Below are positions 44,722-55,296 of a stretch of 64,000 nucleotides of DNA, in pieces. A model generated the notes under the pieces. That model was not told where the DNA came from, did no database searches, and was given only the letters and a program-made list of their open reading frames with translations. The position numbers and the translations under genes are program-made. The DNA comes from Cercospora beticola. Lineage: Eukaryota > Ascomycota > Dothideomycetes > Mycosphaerellales > Mycosphaerellaceae. Numbering within the stretch: position 1 is the first letter of the stretch; every line of letters starts with the position of its first letter. Location of the stretch: contig NC_088942.1 of the NCBI RefSeq assembly GCF_033473495.1, positions 2,542,001 through 2,606,000 on the forward strand. The letters are read 5' to 3'.

Positions 44722-47446
44722 AACAGGGATATTCATGCCATTTCGTCCCCAATGTGACCGTTCAGCCCAAGCCACCGTCAAGTATACGCCTATACCCGTT
44801 GAATGCTCAGCGAGGTCTCCTATACTACGGAAAGTGCAACCAGATACCCTTTGTCGTTGAACCTGCTAGCGATCGTAGTAGCACAAACGAGGCCATAGAT
44901 CCTGTCTTTCTCCTGTTGTGATCTACTGTCTACGCACCAAAGTCTACGCTCCCGACCGCAACGGATCATCAAATGTGCTTGCTTGTCCTGCGGACTCTGT
45001 TCAAAACAAGAGCATCTAGAGCTAGGTATCCAGTTCAAAACAGTATTTCGGGTAAAGAATGCCTGACCTTTGCTGTGCTTGAATGCTGATGAGCCGAGAA
45101 CATGCCAATGGTCGGTAGCGTTCGAGGCTTGATCAGGTGCTACAGAGTTAATTGGACGCATCGTGGCTTGACTGACCACGAAGGCTGGAGCTTCTAGACT
45201 GCGGCTGGACTGCTCCAGTCCATTGCGAACACGAGGTCGTTGATCAAGTGACCGTCGTCGGGGATCAACTCGATTACCAGATTGGGCATAGAGGACACCG
45301 AACGAGAAGGAAGACAGTTGGGCAACCGATGAACGGAACGTCGAGCATCCCCCATTCCCTCGGTCTCGCTCGATGCCAAAGCTCAGCTAGCACGGCCCGA
45401 ATGCTCACAAGTGCACGATAGTCTTATCTGGCTCTCTGACCATCTGGGGTAGATGCGGTGAACGAACAGGCCCGATACGGAAGACTTTGGTGGTTTCTCT
45501 CTCTGTTCCTGACTAGTGTCACCTGCTTGGTCTCCGTGATGAATACTCATGCTGCGATGCTCTGGCTTTCACTCTTGGCTCGGTGCAAAGATTACCGGAT
45601 TACCGCTTCGTGAGGACGCACCCTCCTTTCGCATCTTTCATGCAAACGTCTTCCCGAGCGACTTGACTGATAGTAGAGTCAGCCATGTGATCAGTACAGA
45701 GTTACGTGCAGTGATGTAGGGAGTCCAAGCTCCGTCAAACCGCAAAAGTATGGGGCAAGCCTGGACAGCACAGTTCAACCTCGTCCTTGTGCGACTGTAC
45801 GCTACCATATCGGCTGTTGCAAGGGTTGATCTAAGCTAGCTGTAGGGCTCAGTGACTACAATGAAATGTCAGCCAGCTCACTAATCGGTTACAGTCTAAT
45901 ACTGTCTTGGGAATGAGCCATTGCTGTACCGACCCGGACCCGAAATGTAGAACAGCATTAGAGCCACGTGCAGTGGGCCTCAATCTCGTGTTTTGCTCTC
46001 AGCCGAGGATCATAATGCGACCGGTTTGGAGCTCGGTTTCGGGCAAGTGGTCACACGAGTGCATACGATGGGGAGATTGTAACCCGGTGCCATATCTGGT
46101 GCCCGATGAAGTCGGTTCTGCAGCCGGACTCATGAAGGTGACACTCGGGCATGTGCTAAGCGGTAGGCTCTCGGGTTCATTCACCTCTGCCGATTGCATG
46201 AACCGGTATGTGAACATCTCGCGGCACAGAATATAAGGAGGTCAATTCGAGGCAGAATTGTCGACCATGTGTAGTTGGCCTGCTGTGAGCTGTTCTCAGA
46301 CTGACAGATTATCCGAAGATCTCGAACGATCAAATTTGACTACAACTTCGTTATCAAAGTAAAGAACGAGAGTGTTATGCGAATAGAAACATCTCGTTGC
46401 ACTAAAACGCAGATTCAGTCGCCGAGACTTCGGCGCTTGGTGCGGAATTATATCGAGCCGAATTGATGCACAACCACTCGCCCACATGAACCGGACAGAC
46501 GGATTTAGTCTGTGCAATGAATTGTGCAGATGTCTGAAGACACTGTTGGCAGGCTCTTACACCTGAACGATCACAAAGTTCGACATTTCGAACCATGTAC
46601 TGCCTTCCCCAGCTCTGCTATGATGGACATACATAGGTTTCAAGTGCTTACCTCACAACTTAGATCAAGCTTCCAGAAGAGTGTTATTCATCCTAGTCTC
46701 TGAGAGCTTAGACCACATAAGCTCGGGGGAAATGCGAGGGTAGAGCTCTATAACATATTCATCCTAGTCGATCGATCTAGTCAGGCACGCGACAGCTCAA
46801 GTGTTGCGGCTAGCCAGCCACGTGATAGCAGCATCTTGACGTTATCTCGAAGGCGCACTGTGGTTTAATTGCCCATCGAATAGTGTGTAGCAAAAGCGAA
46901 TAGTGAAGAGCGTCAACCTCGGGCCAAGCATCGTGAGAGTGCGTTTGATCTAGGAAGAGATTCATTCTCAGCCATCGGATAAGGATACGAGGACAAAGGC
47001 GATCCAATACCATCCTGGTTGTTTGTAAAACAGCGCGAAATGGTGTTGTGGGGGATAAGCATGACCTACCGCGAAGGGCCCAGAGCGCCGTGATAGCAAC
47101 TGTGGACCGTGAGTGGTGAGCACGCGGACTGGTTCACATCCTCCCCACAGAGCATTGACTGGTTTTAGAAGTGAAGAGGTGGTGCGCTCATGTACTAACC
47201 TCATTCTCGCAACGGAGTCGCTGCACCCTTTGGCGGTAAGATGAGCAACACGCTCTTGTCTTAGATAGACGCCGCATGTCGGGGGCGACACCGTCCACGA
47301 TGAGAAGCATAAAGTCTCAGTGTTGTCGCCGTCAAGGAACTCCTCATCAGCAGCAGAACAACACTCCAGCCCAACAGTCCCAGTCCAGACCACCAGACCG
47401 ACTTCTTCCGTCCTTCGACTCAAGTACCCCACAACAATCATCCAAA
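44722..47446. other. Gene-poor intergenic stretch
   Basis: About 2.7 kb. Short frames on both strands with no domain. A 13-bp direct repeat ATTCATCCTAGTC occurs near 46.69 and 46.76 kb. The right end is the promoter of the Kex2-site peptide gene; a 157-codon minus-strand frame (46968-47441) there looks like chance. Confidence 0.4.
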
Positions 47447-48057
47447 ATGAAGTTCTTCGCCGTCGCTGCCATTGCTCTTCCGCTCATCAACGCGGCCATG
47501 CTCCCAGCAAGAGCCGCTGCCAACACCGACCTCGACCTGACCCCACTCACATGCCCTGTCAGCCTGGAGAAGCTGTCTGGCGATCTTCCAGTGAAGGAGA
47601 TTGATGTGCTCGATGTCCTCACCACCCTTCTCAATGACGGTACGTACGAAGGGATCGTAGATTGAAATTCTCAAACGAACTCGAAGACTGACTGAGAAGC
47701 AGGAGAGATTGATCTCGTCGATCTCAAGGAGGCCGCAGACCTCGAGAAGAGAGCCATGGTGCCCGGTCTGCACTGCGGATACACGCGTGCTATGAGTGAG
47801 TTATCCCGATGGGATCAATGAGATTCGATGCGCTGACGAAATGCTTGCAGAGTGCGCTCTCAACTCCGCCGGTGTGTTGAACGCTTGCATTTGGGCTGCT
47901 CTCAAACTTGGACGTGATGTCCAGGATGATACGTCGTGTATTGCCGCTGCTGTTGCGCTTGGATCCAACCTGGTAAGTGGACATGGATTTCCTTTCCATT
48001 GTAGCCTAGCTGACACTTCTCTAGCCCGAGAACTGCAGGCTCTGCCTTGGCATGTAA
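47447..48057 (+). CDS. Secreted Cys-rich peptide precursor with Kex2 site
   Basis: Four exons (47447-47639, 47703-47795, 47851-47972, 48025-48057) join in phase to 146 residues. Signal peptide MKFFAVAAIALPLINAAM; then an acidic Leu/Asp-rich propeptide with one Cys (LTCPVS), ending in ADLEKR, a Kex2 dibasic site. The predicted mature peptide, about 65 residues, begins AMVPGLHCGYTRAMKC, continues with GVLNACIWAALKLG and DDTSCIAAAVALG, and ends NLPENCRLCLGM: six cysteines on helical segments. The Cys/Ala pattern resembles the Histoplasma CBP1-type small helical secreted proteins, but I would not assert homology. The last exon is 33 bp, and unspliced reading gives only the first 72 residues. Likely an effector, signalling or antimicrobial peptide. 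Confidence 0.78.
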
Positions 48058-48667
48058 GGCTGCGTCTTGGGTGTTGGTCTTGTTACGATGGGATATGCTG
48101 GACGCTCGGCTACGAGAACGTTCGAGTATAAGGACTGGGTATGAGGTCGGTTATGAGGATTGGAAGTGATACCATGTACGACGGGCTGGGCATGGAATGT
48201 CTGGGGTGATCCTAACACTTATTGTTTTCACTGTATGTTTAGTATTAGTATCAGGCTAAGTTTACGACAGAATTGTAGCCCAGGAATGCATATTCATTCC
48301 TTGAAGTCATTCTTTCCGGTAGCAAATGTCTTCAAGCTGTAACGCCAATCCGGAGCTGCTTTTAGAGGTTCGCCACGATGTTGCCAAGGAGTATACTATC
48401 GGACCTTCCACGTGGTTCCCTCGTGTGAAGGAAGCACGATCCTCTGCATCCACTTTCACATGTCTGCAGCAGAATTGATAGGTGTTGGTGGAAAGGCCAA
48501 GTGAATTTCGGGAGAAGTCGTGTCGCGCGACTTTCTTGAGCCGAGGGAAAGCCGTCCGACGAGCAATTTTACGTCACCAGGGCCATCACAAACTCTCCTA
48601 CTCCTTCTATTGCAATCTGCGGTGTGCAATGCAGCAGGAGCAATTCGAGCGTCGGCGATAGTCAACA
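48058..48667. other. Intergenic region
   Basis: 3' flank of the peptide gene and promoter of the next gene. No gene seen. Confidence 0.45.
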
Positions 48668-49520
48668 ATGTCGTTCCAGGCGGATGTGCAGCGCTATGTC
48701 GAGGAAGCAGGCAGAACCATTGAGCAGTATCTGCCGCAGGTGAGTACAGCAGTCGAACAACGCATCAAGCCCACGCCGGGGTTCCCCGCTGACTGAAACA
48801 CTCCCTCAGGACCGCAACTCGCGACTGTTGCTCGCTGGAGGCGCTGCGACTGTAGCTGGTATCGTCTTGTTCCCGCTGGCCCATCACTTCTATCTGGGAC
48901 GACAACTCGTTCACACGCATCCGAGTACCGGTTCTCTGTGGGCTTCCGTCGAGTGTGGCGAGATTGAGAATGTTCCCAAGGACTTGACTGAGAATGCAAA
49001 GGCTTACCGTACTGTGCACGATAAGGTGACGAAGCACATCAAAGATGTAACGATTGGACTCAGCGCTGACCTGGAGGCTGACTTCACGGGCCTGCTCCGC
49101 AACAACTTTATCCAGCACAACAGAACTCCAGCGGGCTGGTTTGTGTGGCTGGCGTATGGTTCCGCGAGACAACGTGAGAGTTTCAAGACGGACTACATTA
49201 ACAACCTGAGTTTCGTCAAGGGGGATCTGGTCAACGGAGCGTACGAAGTCGTCAAGCGAACTCCTCTTCGCGTGGAACTTGCCATTCGACCGCCAGCACA
49301 ACTCGATGCTGTAAAGGGTCTCTTGGTCATCTCTTTGCGACCACGAAACGAAGGCGCTACTCTGTCATCGGAGACCATTCAGTGGACTGAGAGGAACAGT
49401 GGGATTGTGTTGCCATTGGAGAGATGGCTTGGCAAGTTCTTACATGATCTGAGCGCTCGATGGGTGACTCTGTCCGGAGCACAGTACCTTCGTGGATTGG
49501 CATCTGATCACGTTCTGTAG
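48668..49520 (+). CDS. Membrane-anchored protein of unknown function
   Basis: Two exons (48668-48739, 48810-49520; intron GTGAGT...CTCAG) give 260 residues. The first exon encodes MSFQADVQRYVEEAGRTIEQ, an amphipathic helix. Just after the junction, RLLLAGGAATVAGIVLFPLA forms the only obvious membrane segment. The rest is soluble: YRTVHDKVTKHIKDVTIGLS, TPAGWFVWLAYGSARQR, and a C-terminal VLPLERWLGKFLHDLSARWV. No family recognised. The start is supported because the short first exon fits in phase. A single N-terminal anchor and a housekeeping-like neighbourhood suggest an organelle-membrane protein, an inference. Confidence 0.7.
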
Positions 49521-50058
49521 ATCAGTGGAACGCGATCAGAATTGGGTAAGAGAGTCAGCTCTGCCAGCGGGAATGGCAAAAGACTGCAATTGAGACTGAA
49601 CGAGGGCGGTTAGATACTGTGACTGCAGTCGACATTGATTGCGAAGCAGATAGCCAGACAATCACAAAATCATGCTCGGCGTGGCCGATGTGTCACATTG
49701 CCATTGAACGAATAGGACCATTGATCAAAGGCGTGGAAAAGCAATGGAACTCCTATTACTGCGAAGTGCTTTAAGCCATGTGTATCCGCAGTTCATTTAC
49801 GCAATACATGTTTCTCAATAGTTCTAGTTTCATTGCCCCATAGTCCTTGTTTAAGATGGCAGAACTCACGCGTCTCGGGACCCCACTTTCTGACTGCCGA
49901 GGCAACAATTCAACGACATGTCTTCTCCAGATGGTGAACCAGTATGCACGAACAACCAGCTATTGCCGGAGCAACTTCATTTTTCTTTTGCATTGAGATG
50001 CAGCGTCAGAACGTAATCCGTCCTCGAGCCGTCGTCCAAATCGCGTTCTGCAAGCACA
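49521..50058. other. Intergenic region
   Basis: Between two plus-strand genes: terminator and promoter. No gene seen. Confidence 0.45.
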
Positions 50059-51858
50059 ATGTCTGAGCCAAAATCACGATCCAAAACGGCAGCAAGTCGA
50101 GCGAATCAAGTCTCCGAACACCTCTCTTCATCATCAAATGGAACGAACGGCAATTCTCAAGATCAAGACAGAGACAAAGCACTTCCTAATACTGGTGCCC
50201 GCCGCCGCCGAAAAGCAAAAAAAGAAGACGACGACTTACCCGGCGATTATAGCGATATCCTCGGCCACCTCACAAAACTTCGCACCCTCGCCAACACTCC
50301 CGATCTCTCCCGCCGAGGTTACGTTCGTCAGAAACAAGACGGAAAGCTCTGGGTTCGCGAACGCATCAGTCTCCTCTTCGACAAAGACTCCTTCCAAGAA
50401 ATCGGCGAAGCCACAGGCCACGTAACTTGGAAACCTGTCGGATCTGGTGGAATTCGAGAAGAGCCAGCAGCTTTCACTCCGCATAATAATGTCCAAGGAT
50501 TCGGAAAATTGAATGGGAGGAAAGTTGTGTTTACTGCTGATGATTTCTCAATCCGAGCTGGGCATCAGGATGGTCATTTGATGGCTAAGACGGTTCATAC
50601 GGAGAAATTAGCGTTACAATTAAAAATTCCGATGATTAAGTTGACAGATGGGAGTTCAGGTGGTGGTTCAGTGACGAGTATTGAGAAACAGGGTTATTCA
50701 TATGTACCGCCTATGACGGGATTCGATATCGTGCAGGCACAGCTGAATGCTGGAATTCCGAATCTCGGAGCTGTTTTGGGGCCTGCGATTGGGCTGGGTG
50801 CTGCGAGGGTTGTGAGTTGTCATTTTAGTGTTATGGCGGAGGATATTGGGAGTTTGTTCAACGCGGGGCCGAATGTTGTGGCGAAGGCTACGTTCGAGGA
50901 AGGGTTGAGTTTTACGGACTTGGGTGGGCCGGGGATGCATTGTACGAATGGGACAATTGATAATTTGGCCAAGGATGAGAGGGAGTGTTTCGAGCAGATC
51001 AGGACTGTGTTGGGGTTTTTGCCGAATTGTGGAACACAGATGCCGCCTGTCGTTGAGGGTAGAGATGATGTGGGAAGACAGAATGAGGAGCTGCGGAGTG
51101 TTGTACCACGGAAACGTGAAAGAATGTTCTCCATGCGGCGAGTTATCTCAACAGTCGTGGATGAGGGCTCATGGTTCGAGATCGGCCCTCTCTGGGGCAG
51201 AACAGCAATCTGCGGTCTTGCTCGACTGGGTGGCAAGCCCATTGGGATTTTCGGCAACAATCCCGAAGTGCTTACAGGAGCGCTGGATGCTGCAGGAAGT
51301 CAGAAACTTATACGGCATCTGAAGTTCTGCGATGTCTTCAACCTACCACTTCTCCAATTCGTCGATGTACCAGGCTACGCGGTAGGAACGGTAGCAGAGC
51401 GCACAGCGACCATGAGATGGGGAGTTGAACTTACAAAGGCCTACTACACGACCACGATGCCCATCTTCAGTGTCATTGTAAGAAAGACGTACGGAGTGGC
51501 GGGAGGGGTCATTGTCGATTGTCGAGATCCGCATAGTCGTGTCGCCTGGCCAAGTGGAGAATGGGGATCCTTGCCATTGGACGGCGGGATCGAAGTCGGG
51601 CATGCTCATGAACTACGGCAGATTGAGAAGGAGAAGGGCGTCGAAGCAAGACAGGCACGGTACAAGGAGTTGGAGACCATGTACAGGCGGTTGATGAACC
51701 CAGTTCGAACAGCGAATCATTTCAGCGTGGAGGAAATCATTGATCCGGCTACAACAAGACAGGTGGTTGCAAACTGGGTCGACACGGTGTATGAGTCTGT
51801 GCTGCCAGAGAGAGTTCTGCAGCGGGTGTGCGGTAAGCTGCAACCCGTGTATGCCTAG
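50059..51858 (+). CDS. Biotin-dependent acyl-CoA carboxylase, carboxyltransferase subunit
   Basis: Intronless, 599 residues. Carboxyl transferase domain (propionyl/methylcrotonyl-CoA carboxylase beta type): LRTLANTPDLSRRGYVRQKQ, RERISLLFDKDSFQEIG, DDFSIRAGHQDG, the N-lobe oxyanion stretch TDGSSGGGSVTS, GLGAARVVSCHFSVM, then the C-lobe with GIFGNNPEVLTGALDAAGSQ, FVDVPGYAVGTVAER and RKTYGVAGGVIV. It would move CO2 from biotin to an acyl-CoA. The first ~60 residues are Ser/Lys-rich with a basic ARRRRKAKKEDDD, unlike a mitochondrial presequence, so a cytosolic or nuclear site is possible. The partner biotin carboxylase is not in the window. Codon use is AT-richer in the middle third than at the ends. 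Confidence 0.85.
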   Translation: MSEPKSRSKTAASRANQVSEHLSSSSNGTNGNSQDQDRDKALPNTGARRRRKAKKEDDDLPGDYSDILGHLTKLRTLANTPDLSRRGYVRQKQDGKLWVRERISLLFDKDSFQEIGEATGHVTWKPVGSGGIREEPAAFTPHNNVQGFGKLNGRKVVFTADDFSIRAGHQDGHLMAKTVHTEKLALQLKIPMIKLTDGSSGGGSVTSIEKQGYSYVPPMTGFDIVQAQLNAGIPNLGAVLGPAIGLGAARVVSCHFSVMAEDIGSLFNAGPNVVAKATFEEGLSFTDLGGPGMHCTNGTIDNLAKDERECFEQIRTVLGFLPNCGTQMPPVVEGRDDVGRQNEELRSVVPRKRERMFSMRRVISTVVDEGSWFEIGPLWGRTAICGLARLGGKPIGIFGNNPEVLTGALDAAGSQKLIRHLKFCDVFNLPLLQFVDVPGYAVGTVAERTATMRWGVELTKAYYTTTMPIFSVIVRKTYGVAGGVIVDCRDPHSRVAWPSGEWGSLPLDGGIEVGHAHELRQIEKEKGVEARQARYKELETMYRRLMNPVRTANHFSVEEIIDPATTRQVVANWVDTVYESVLPERVLQRVCGKLQPVYA

Positions 51859-52559
51859 ATACTAGACATCGTCAATGGTACTTGCTCCGACTTTGACTGC
51901 AATATGTACATTACATTGCGATTACTGACGTAGCAATGGAGCCCAGCACAGGCATGCCTGTGAATTTGCGCATCGTGGACGCCGAAGCAAACCAGCTGTG
52001 AAGTCGGGCCAAGGGTATCATCGCAATGACGGAAGGCCCACATTCGCATGCTCCTCTCATCCGACATCTTTGAGCCAGGCATCTCACCGCCGATCGGGAC
52101 CGGACACTGGTTTGTCAACAAAATGGTCGCATTCGTCATCGTAGCCGTGCACAGCGGCCCACTCCTGTCGCACAACTCAGGAACTGCAGATTGACACAGG
52201 TGGCGAGCCATGCATTCCGTCTTGGTAGCCGCAATAATTCACCTGTGGCAGCTTGGTTGTTGGGAGAATCTTTGCAGGCGTTGAGATTTGCTGCTTGGAA
52301 TCGAGCACTGTGGGGTCCGTTCCAGTGCCAGAGGCTGACTGTTCAGATAGACCGATCCGTGATTTGCTGTACTGTGAATGGGCATCAGCAGAGAGCTGTA
52401 CTGCTTCGTGGTGGAGGAAGCGATTCGTGGCTTCGTGCAAGTTTTACACTCCTCTTTCCGGCGGGATCCCGTTTGAGCACAATGGCCACCTGTGATAAAA
52501 AGCCGGTACGGCGGGCTCGTAGGTTGGCGAGGATAGGCATCGGTCATTGTCGGACTGCT
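51859..52559. other. Convergent intergenic region
   Basis: Between carboxyltransferase and PPR 3' ends. A 177-codon frame on each strand in this stretch has no domain. Confidence 0.45.
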
Positions 52560-55061
52560 TCAAGGCGTCACACTTCTGTCGATTTTAGGCAACTTCTTCC
52601 CACTTTGCTCGTTAACCTCTATTCCAATCTTCTCCAACCCTTCCCAAGCGTCCGGAAACTTCGTTCTGGCCCAGGATTCCACCTCATCCTGCTTCTCGGC
52701 ATGACCCGCAGTGGCATCGTATAGGCTGCCGAGCAAGAAAGCATCAACGTCGACCTCGTTCTTTCCCTCTGCCTCTTCCACGCTCTTGAGGGCCAGATCA
52801 ATGTCACCATTGCCAGCTAGGGCGGCAGCATACGATGCCCACATGCTCTGGTCGAGCTCGATACCCATCTGCTTCAGCTTTGACCACAATTGCTTGGCGC
52901 GCAAGTCGCCAAATGGCGCTTTCTCGCATGCACGTAGAGCGATGTGAATGCTGTTGTAAGTAGGACCTTCTTTGGAAGCAACAATGTCGTCCCAGAAAGC
53001 CAGTGCCTGCCGAGGTCGACCGCAGGCGGTATATGCAATCATCATGGCATTCTGAAGGTATGTATTGGTGGTAATGTTGTAGTCGAGCTTCAATTGATTG
53101 TGAATGAGCTCCAGACTGTCCAGATCTCGCAGCTTTGCGGAGCACAGGAAGGAAGTTACGTATGTGTCGATTACCGGCATGGTATCTTCTCGTGAGTGGC
53201 GACGCATCTCGTTGAAAATAAAGACTGCCATGTCGGGCCGCTCGCGGGTGAAGAAGCTGGCCATAGCCGCGGTGCGCTCCGATCGTGGCATCTCATCGAA
53301 CACTGTTCCCAGAATCTTGTACGCGTCCCACGCACGGGACGTTGGGTTATCAGGGTTGAGACAGAATGCGAGAAGTGTAGACCGAATCTTGTCGCGCTCA
53401 GCAGAAGAGTAGTGATGAGCGTGTGTGTTGAGTAGGTCAATCACGTCGTGCATTTCGTCGCGGTTGAGATGCAACAACGCCAATGCTGTCACAGTGGTTG
53501 ACTCAAAGCGCGCCCTCCGATCTGCCAGATCCATGGCTACATTCATGACTGTGTCGAAGTCGTGACGCTTGCTCTGGCACAATGCCACAATGAGCTCATT
53601 CACTGTTGGCACGTCTTCATTCGAGGAGAGGTCCATGGCCTGCAGATTCTTGTACGCGATGAGGGCACCATCCACGTCATTGACCTTCAAGCGATATTGT
53701 ATCTGTAGTTGATATGTGCGGGCATCAGGTTCAATACTTCTGGCTTGTCCCAGAGCGATGAATCGCTCCGCAAGATACGGGTCCTGTTTTGACGTTGCGT
53801 ACTTGACCAAGCCGTTGATAGTCGTGATATCAGGCACCCTCCACTGCGCGGGGTCCAAAATGTCTTCGTTGGACTTTTGCATAACATCCAGCATACGTCC
53901 AATCTCGTCTGCGCCTTTGCCGGTGGCGGCAGCCCAGATGAAGATAGCATCCCACAGAGGCTTGGGAGGGTTGTTGGTCATGGCTTGCCGCACGACTTGA
54001 TGGCCGAATTCGAGTTGTTGGTGGGAGACGCACCACCGCAACACAGAGTCAAAGTGGAATGCCAGACCTCTTTCGAGTTCTTCGTCGCCATAGCCATGCT
54101 CGGTGGAAGAGTCCCAGTACTGCTTCCACCATGTCTGTACAGCTTCGAGATTTGCGGTGCGGATATAGAATGCGAGCATGGGCATTGCGAGGTATTGTGG
54201 CGGCGGGCGGAGTGACTCTCGTTCACTGATCATGTTCAGTGTTTCAAGCAAATCGCGCTCACTGTTGCCTTTGGACACGGCTTCCAAGGCTGTGATCCAG
54301 TATGACTCCAGGTGTTGTGCGGTGCTCGCTGTACCCTCGTTGGCATCTTCGTTGTCGATCTCGGCTTCGCTGGGGCTGACGCGCTCTGTAGAAGCTGAGC
54401 CCAATTTTTCAATCTCCTCGACCAAATTCCGTGCTGCTAAGTAGTGGCCGGCCAAGCCCAACATTCTGATGTGACTGAGGTTAGCTCTGTATCGAACTGC
54501 GCCATTGAGAGATTGCCCCTTCTGAAGAACCAAGGAGGAGAGTTTGAGATGGGCCTCGGTGACTGGCGCACGAGTCTTCCTCAATGCTTTCGTAATGCGT
54601 ACCAAGAGCTGCGATGATATGTAACGGCGCGGGGAGGAGCCTTGTTCTTCAGCAGCCCAGCAATACTCGAGACTTGATGCAACCAGTTTGGCGGTGCGGT
54701 CGTTGACGCGGCAGTGAGTGGATGAAAAGAATTGTTTCAGGGCCTGGGAAATGTCTTCAGGCGGAGGCAAACGAGCATTCATGCGCTGCATTTTCGCCAA
54801 ATGCATCATTTCTTCCATGCCGGGCTCCAGGTCAGCTTCCTTCACCTGTCTCTTCTTGGGCCCGAACATATTGAGGTCGAAGAATGTCCTCCGCTGCTCG
54901 GCAGAAGCCATAGCTCTGCCATGCTGTGCCGTCCATGATCGAGAGCCATTGCGTGATCTGCTCAGCGAGGTGTATGCTTGCCGCCGCGGACACGCTCGGT
55001 GGAGGATGGGTTCGTTGGCGAGGATCCGGCGGAGGACATAGCGGGTGAGGTGGGAAGGCAT
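52560..55061 (-). CDS. Mitochondrial pentatricopeptide-repeat protein (CIA84-like)
   Basis: Intronless, 833 residues. Arg-rich mitochondrial presequence (MPSHLTRYVLRRILANEP, then RRTFFDLNMFGPKKRQ). The body is helical PPR repeats, clearest in the C-terminal half: TYQLQIQYRLKVNDVDGALI, NTYLQNAMMIAYTACGRPRQ, TYNSIHIALRACEKAPF and SMWASYAAALAGNGDIDLAL. The segment EADLEPGMEEMMHLAKMQ and RLPPPEDISQALKQFF resembles fungal complex I intermediate-associated protein CIA84, a chaperone for the NADH dehydrogenase membrane arm, though other mitochondrial PPR proteins (translation activators) remain possible. ATG 55061 is the first in frame. Head-to-head, 235 bp from the mitoribosomal gene. Confidence 0.75.
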   Translation of the reverse strand: MPSHLTRYVLRRILANEPILHRACPRRQAYTSLSRSRNGSRSWTAQHGRAMASAEQRRTFFDLNMFGPKKRQVKEADLEPGMEEMMHLAKMQRMNARLPPPEDISQALKQFFSSTHCRVNDRTAKLVASSLEYCWAAEEQGSSPRRYISSQLLVRITKALRKTRAPVTEAHLKLSSLVLQKGQSLNGAVRYRANLSHIRMLGLAGHYLAARNLVEEIEKLGSASTERVSPSEAEIDNEDANEGTASTAQHLESYWITALEAVSKGNSERDLLETLNMISERESLRPPPQYLAMPMLAFYIRTANLEAVQTWWKQYWDSSTEHGYGDEELERGLAFHFDSVLRWCVSHQQLEFGHQVVRQAMTNNPPKPLWDAIFIWAAATGKGADEIGRMLDVMQKSNEDILDPAQWRVPDITTINGLVKYATSKQDPYLAERFIALGQARSIEPDARTYQLQIQYRLKVNDVDGALIAYKNLQAMDLSSNEDVPTVNELIVALCQSKRHDFDTVMNVAMDLADRRARFESTTVTALALLHLNRDEMHDVIDLLNTHAHHYSSAERDKIRSTLLAFCLNPDNPTSRAWDAYKILGTVFDEMPRSERTAAMASFFTRERPDMAVFIFNEMRRHSREDTMPVIDTYVTSFLCSAKLRDLDSLELIHNQLKLDYNITTNTYLQNAMMIAYTACGRPRQALAFWDDIVASKEGPTYNSIHIALRACEKAPFGDLRAKQLWSKLKQMGIELDQSMWASYAAALAGNGDIDLALKSVEEAEGKNEVDVDAFLLGSLYDATAGHAEKQDEVESWARTKFPDAWEGLEKIGIEVNEQSGKKLPKIDRSVTP

Positions 55062-55296
55062 CGTCAGTCCATGAGCGGTGAGTCGTCTGCTGCCGGTCTA
55101 TATCGTCCTCGCCGGCGGAGACAGCACAGTGAGAGGCGGAGGGGAGAGCTCCGTCGATGATGCGGGCGAGATACATCGCATGCACGTCTCGATGCATTTG
55201 TCTTGGCATCTCCGCTCACGCCGCAGCCCGACGACTTTCCTCGCCGACACCCCAATCGAGCACACGACATCTCTACCAACTCATTACATCTCCGCC
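55062..55296. promoter_or_regulatory. Bidirectional promoter of two mitochondrial-protein genes
   Basis: Only 235 bp separate the start codons of the PPR gene (minus) and the bS18m gene (plus), so both promoters must lie here. No TATA box, as is common for housekeeping genes. Confidence 0.55.

Noticed and set aside
46680..46775. 13-bp direct repeat ATTCATCCTAGTC as possible target-site duplication
   Set aside because: Only ~70 bp apart with no element between and no terminal inverted repeats.
46968..47441. 157-codon minus-strand frame
   Set aside because: Overlaps the promoter of the Kex2-site peptide gene and shows no domain or splice structure.
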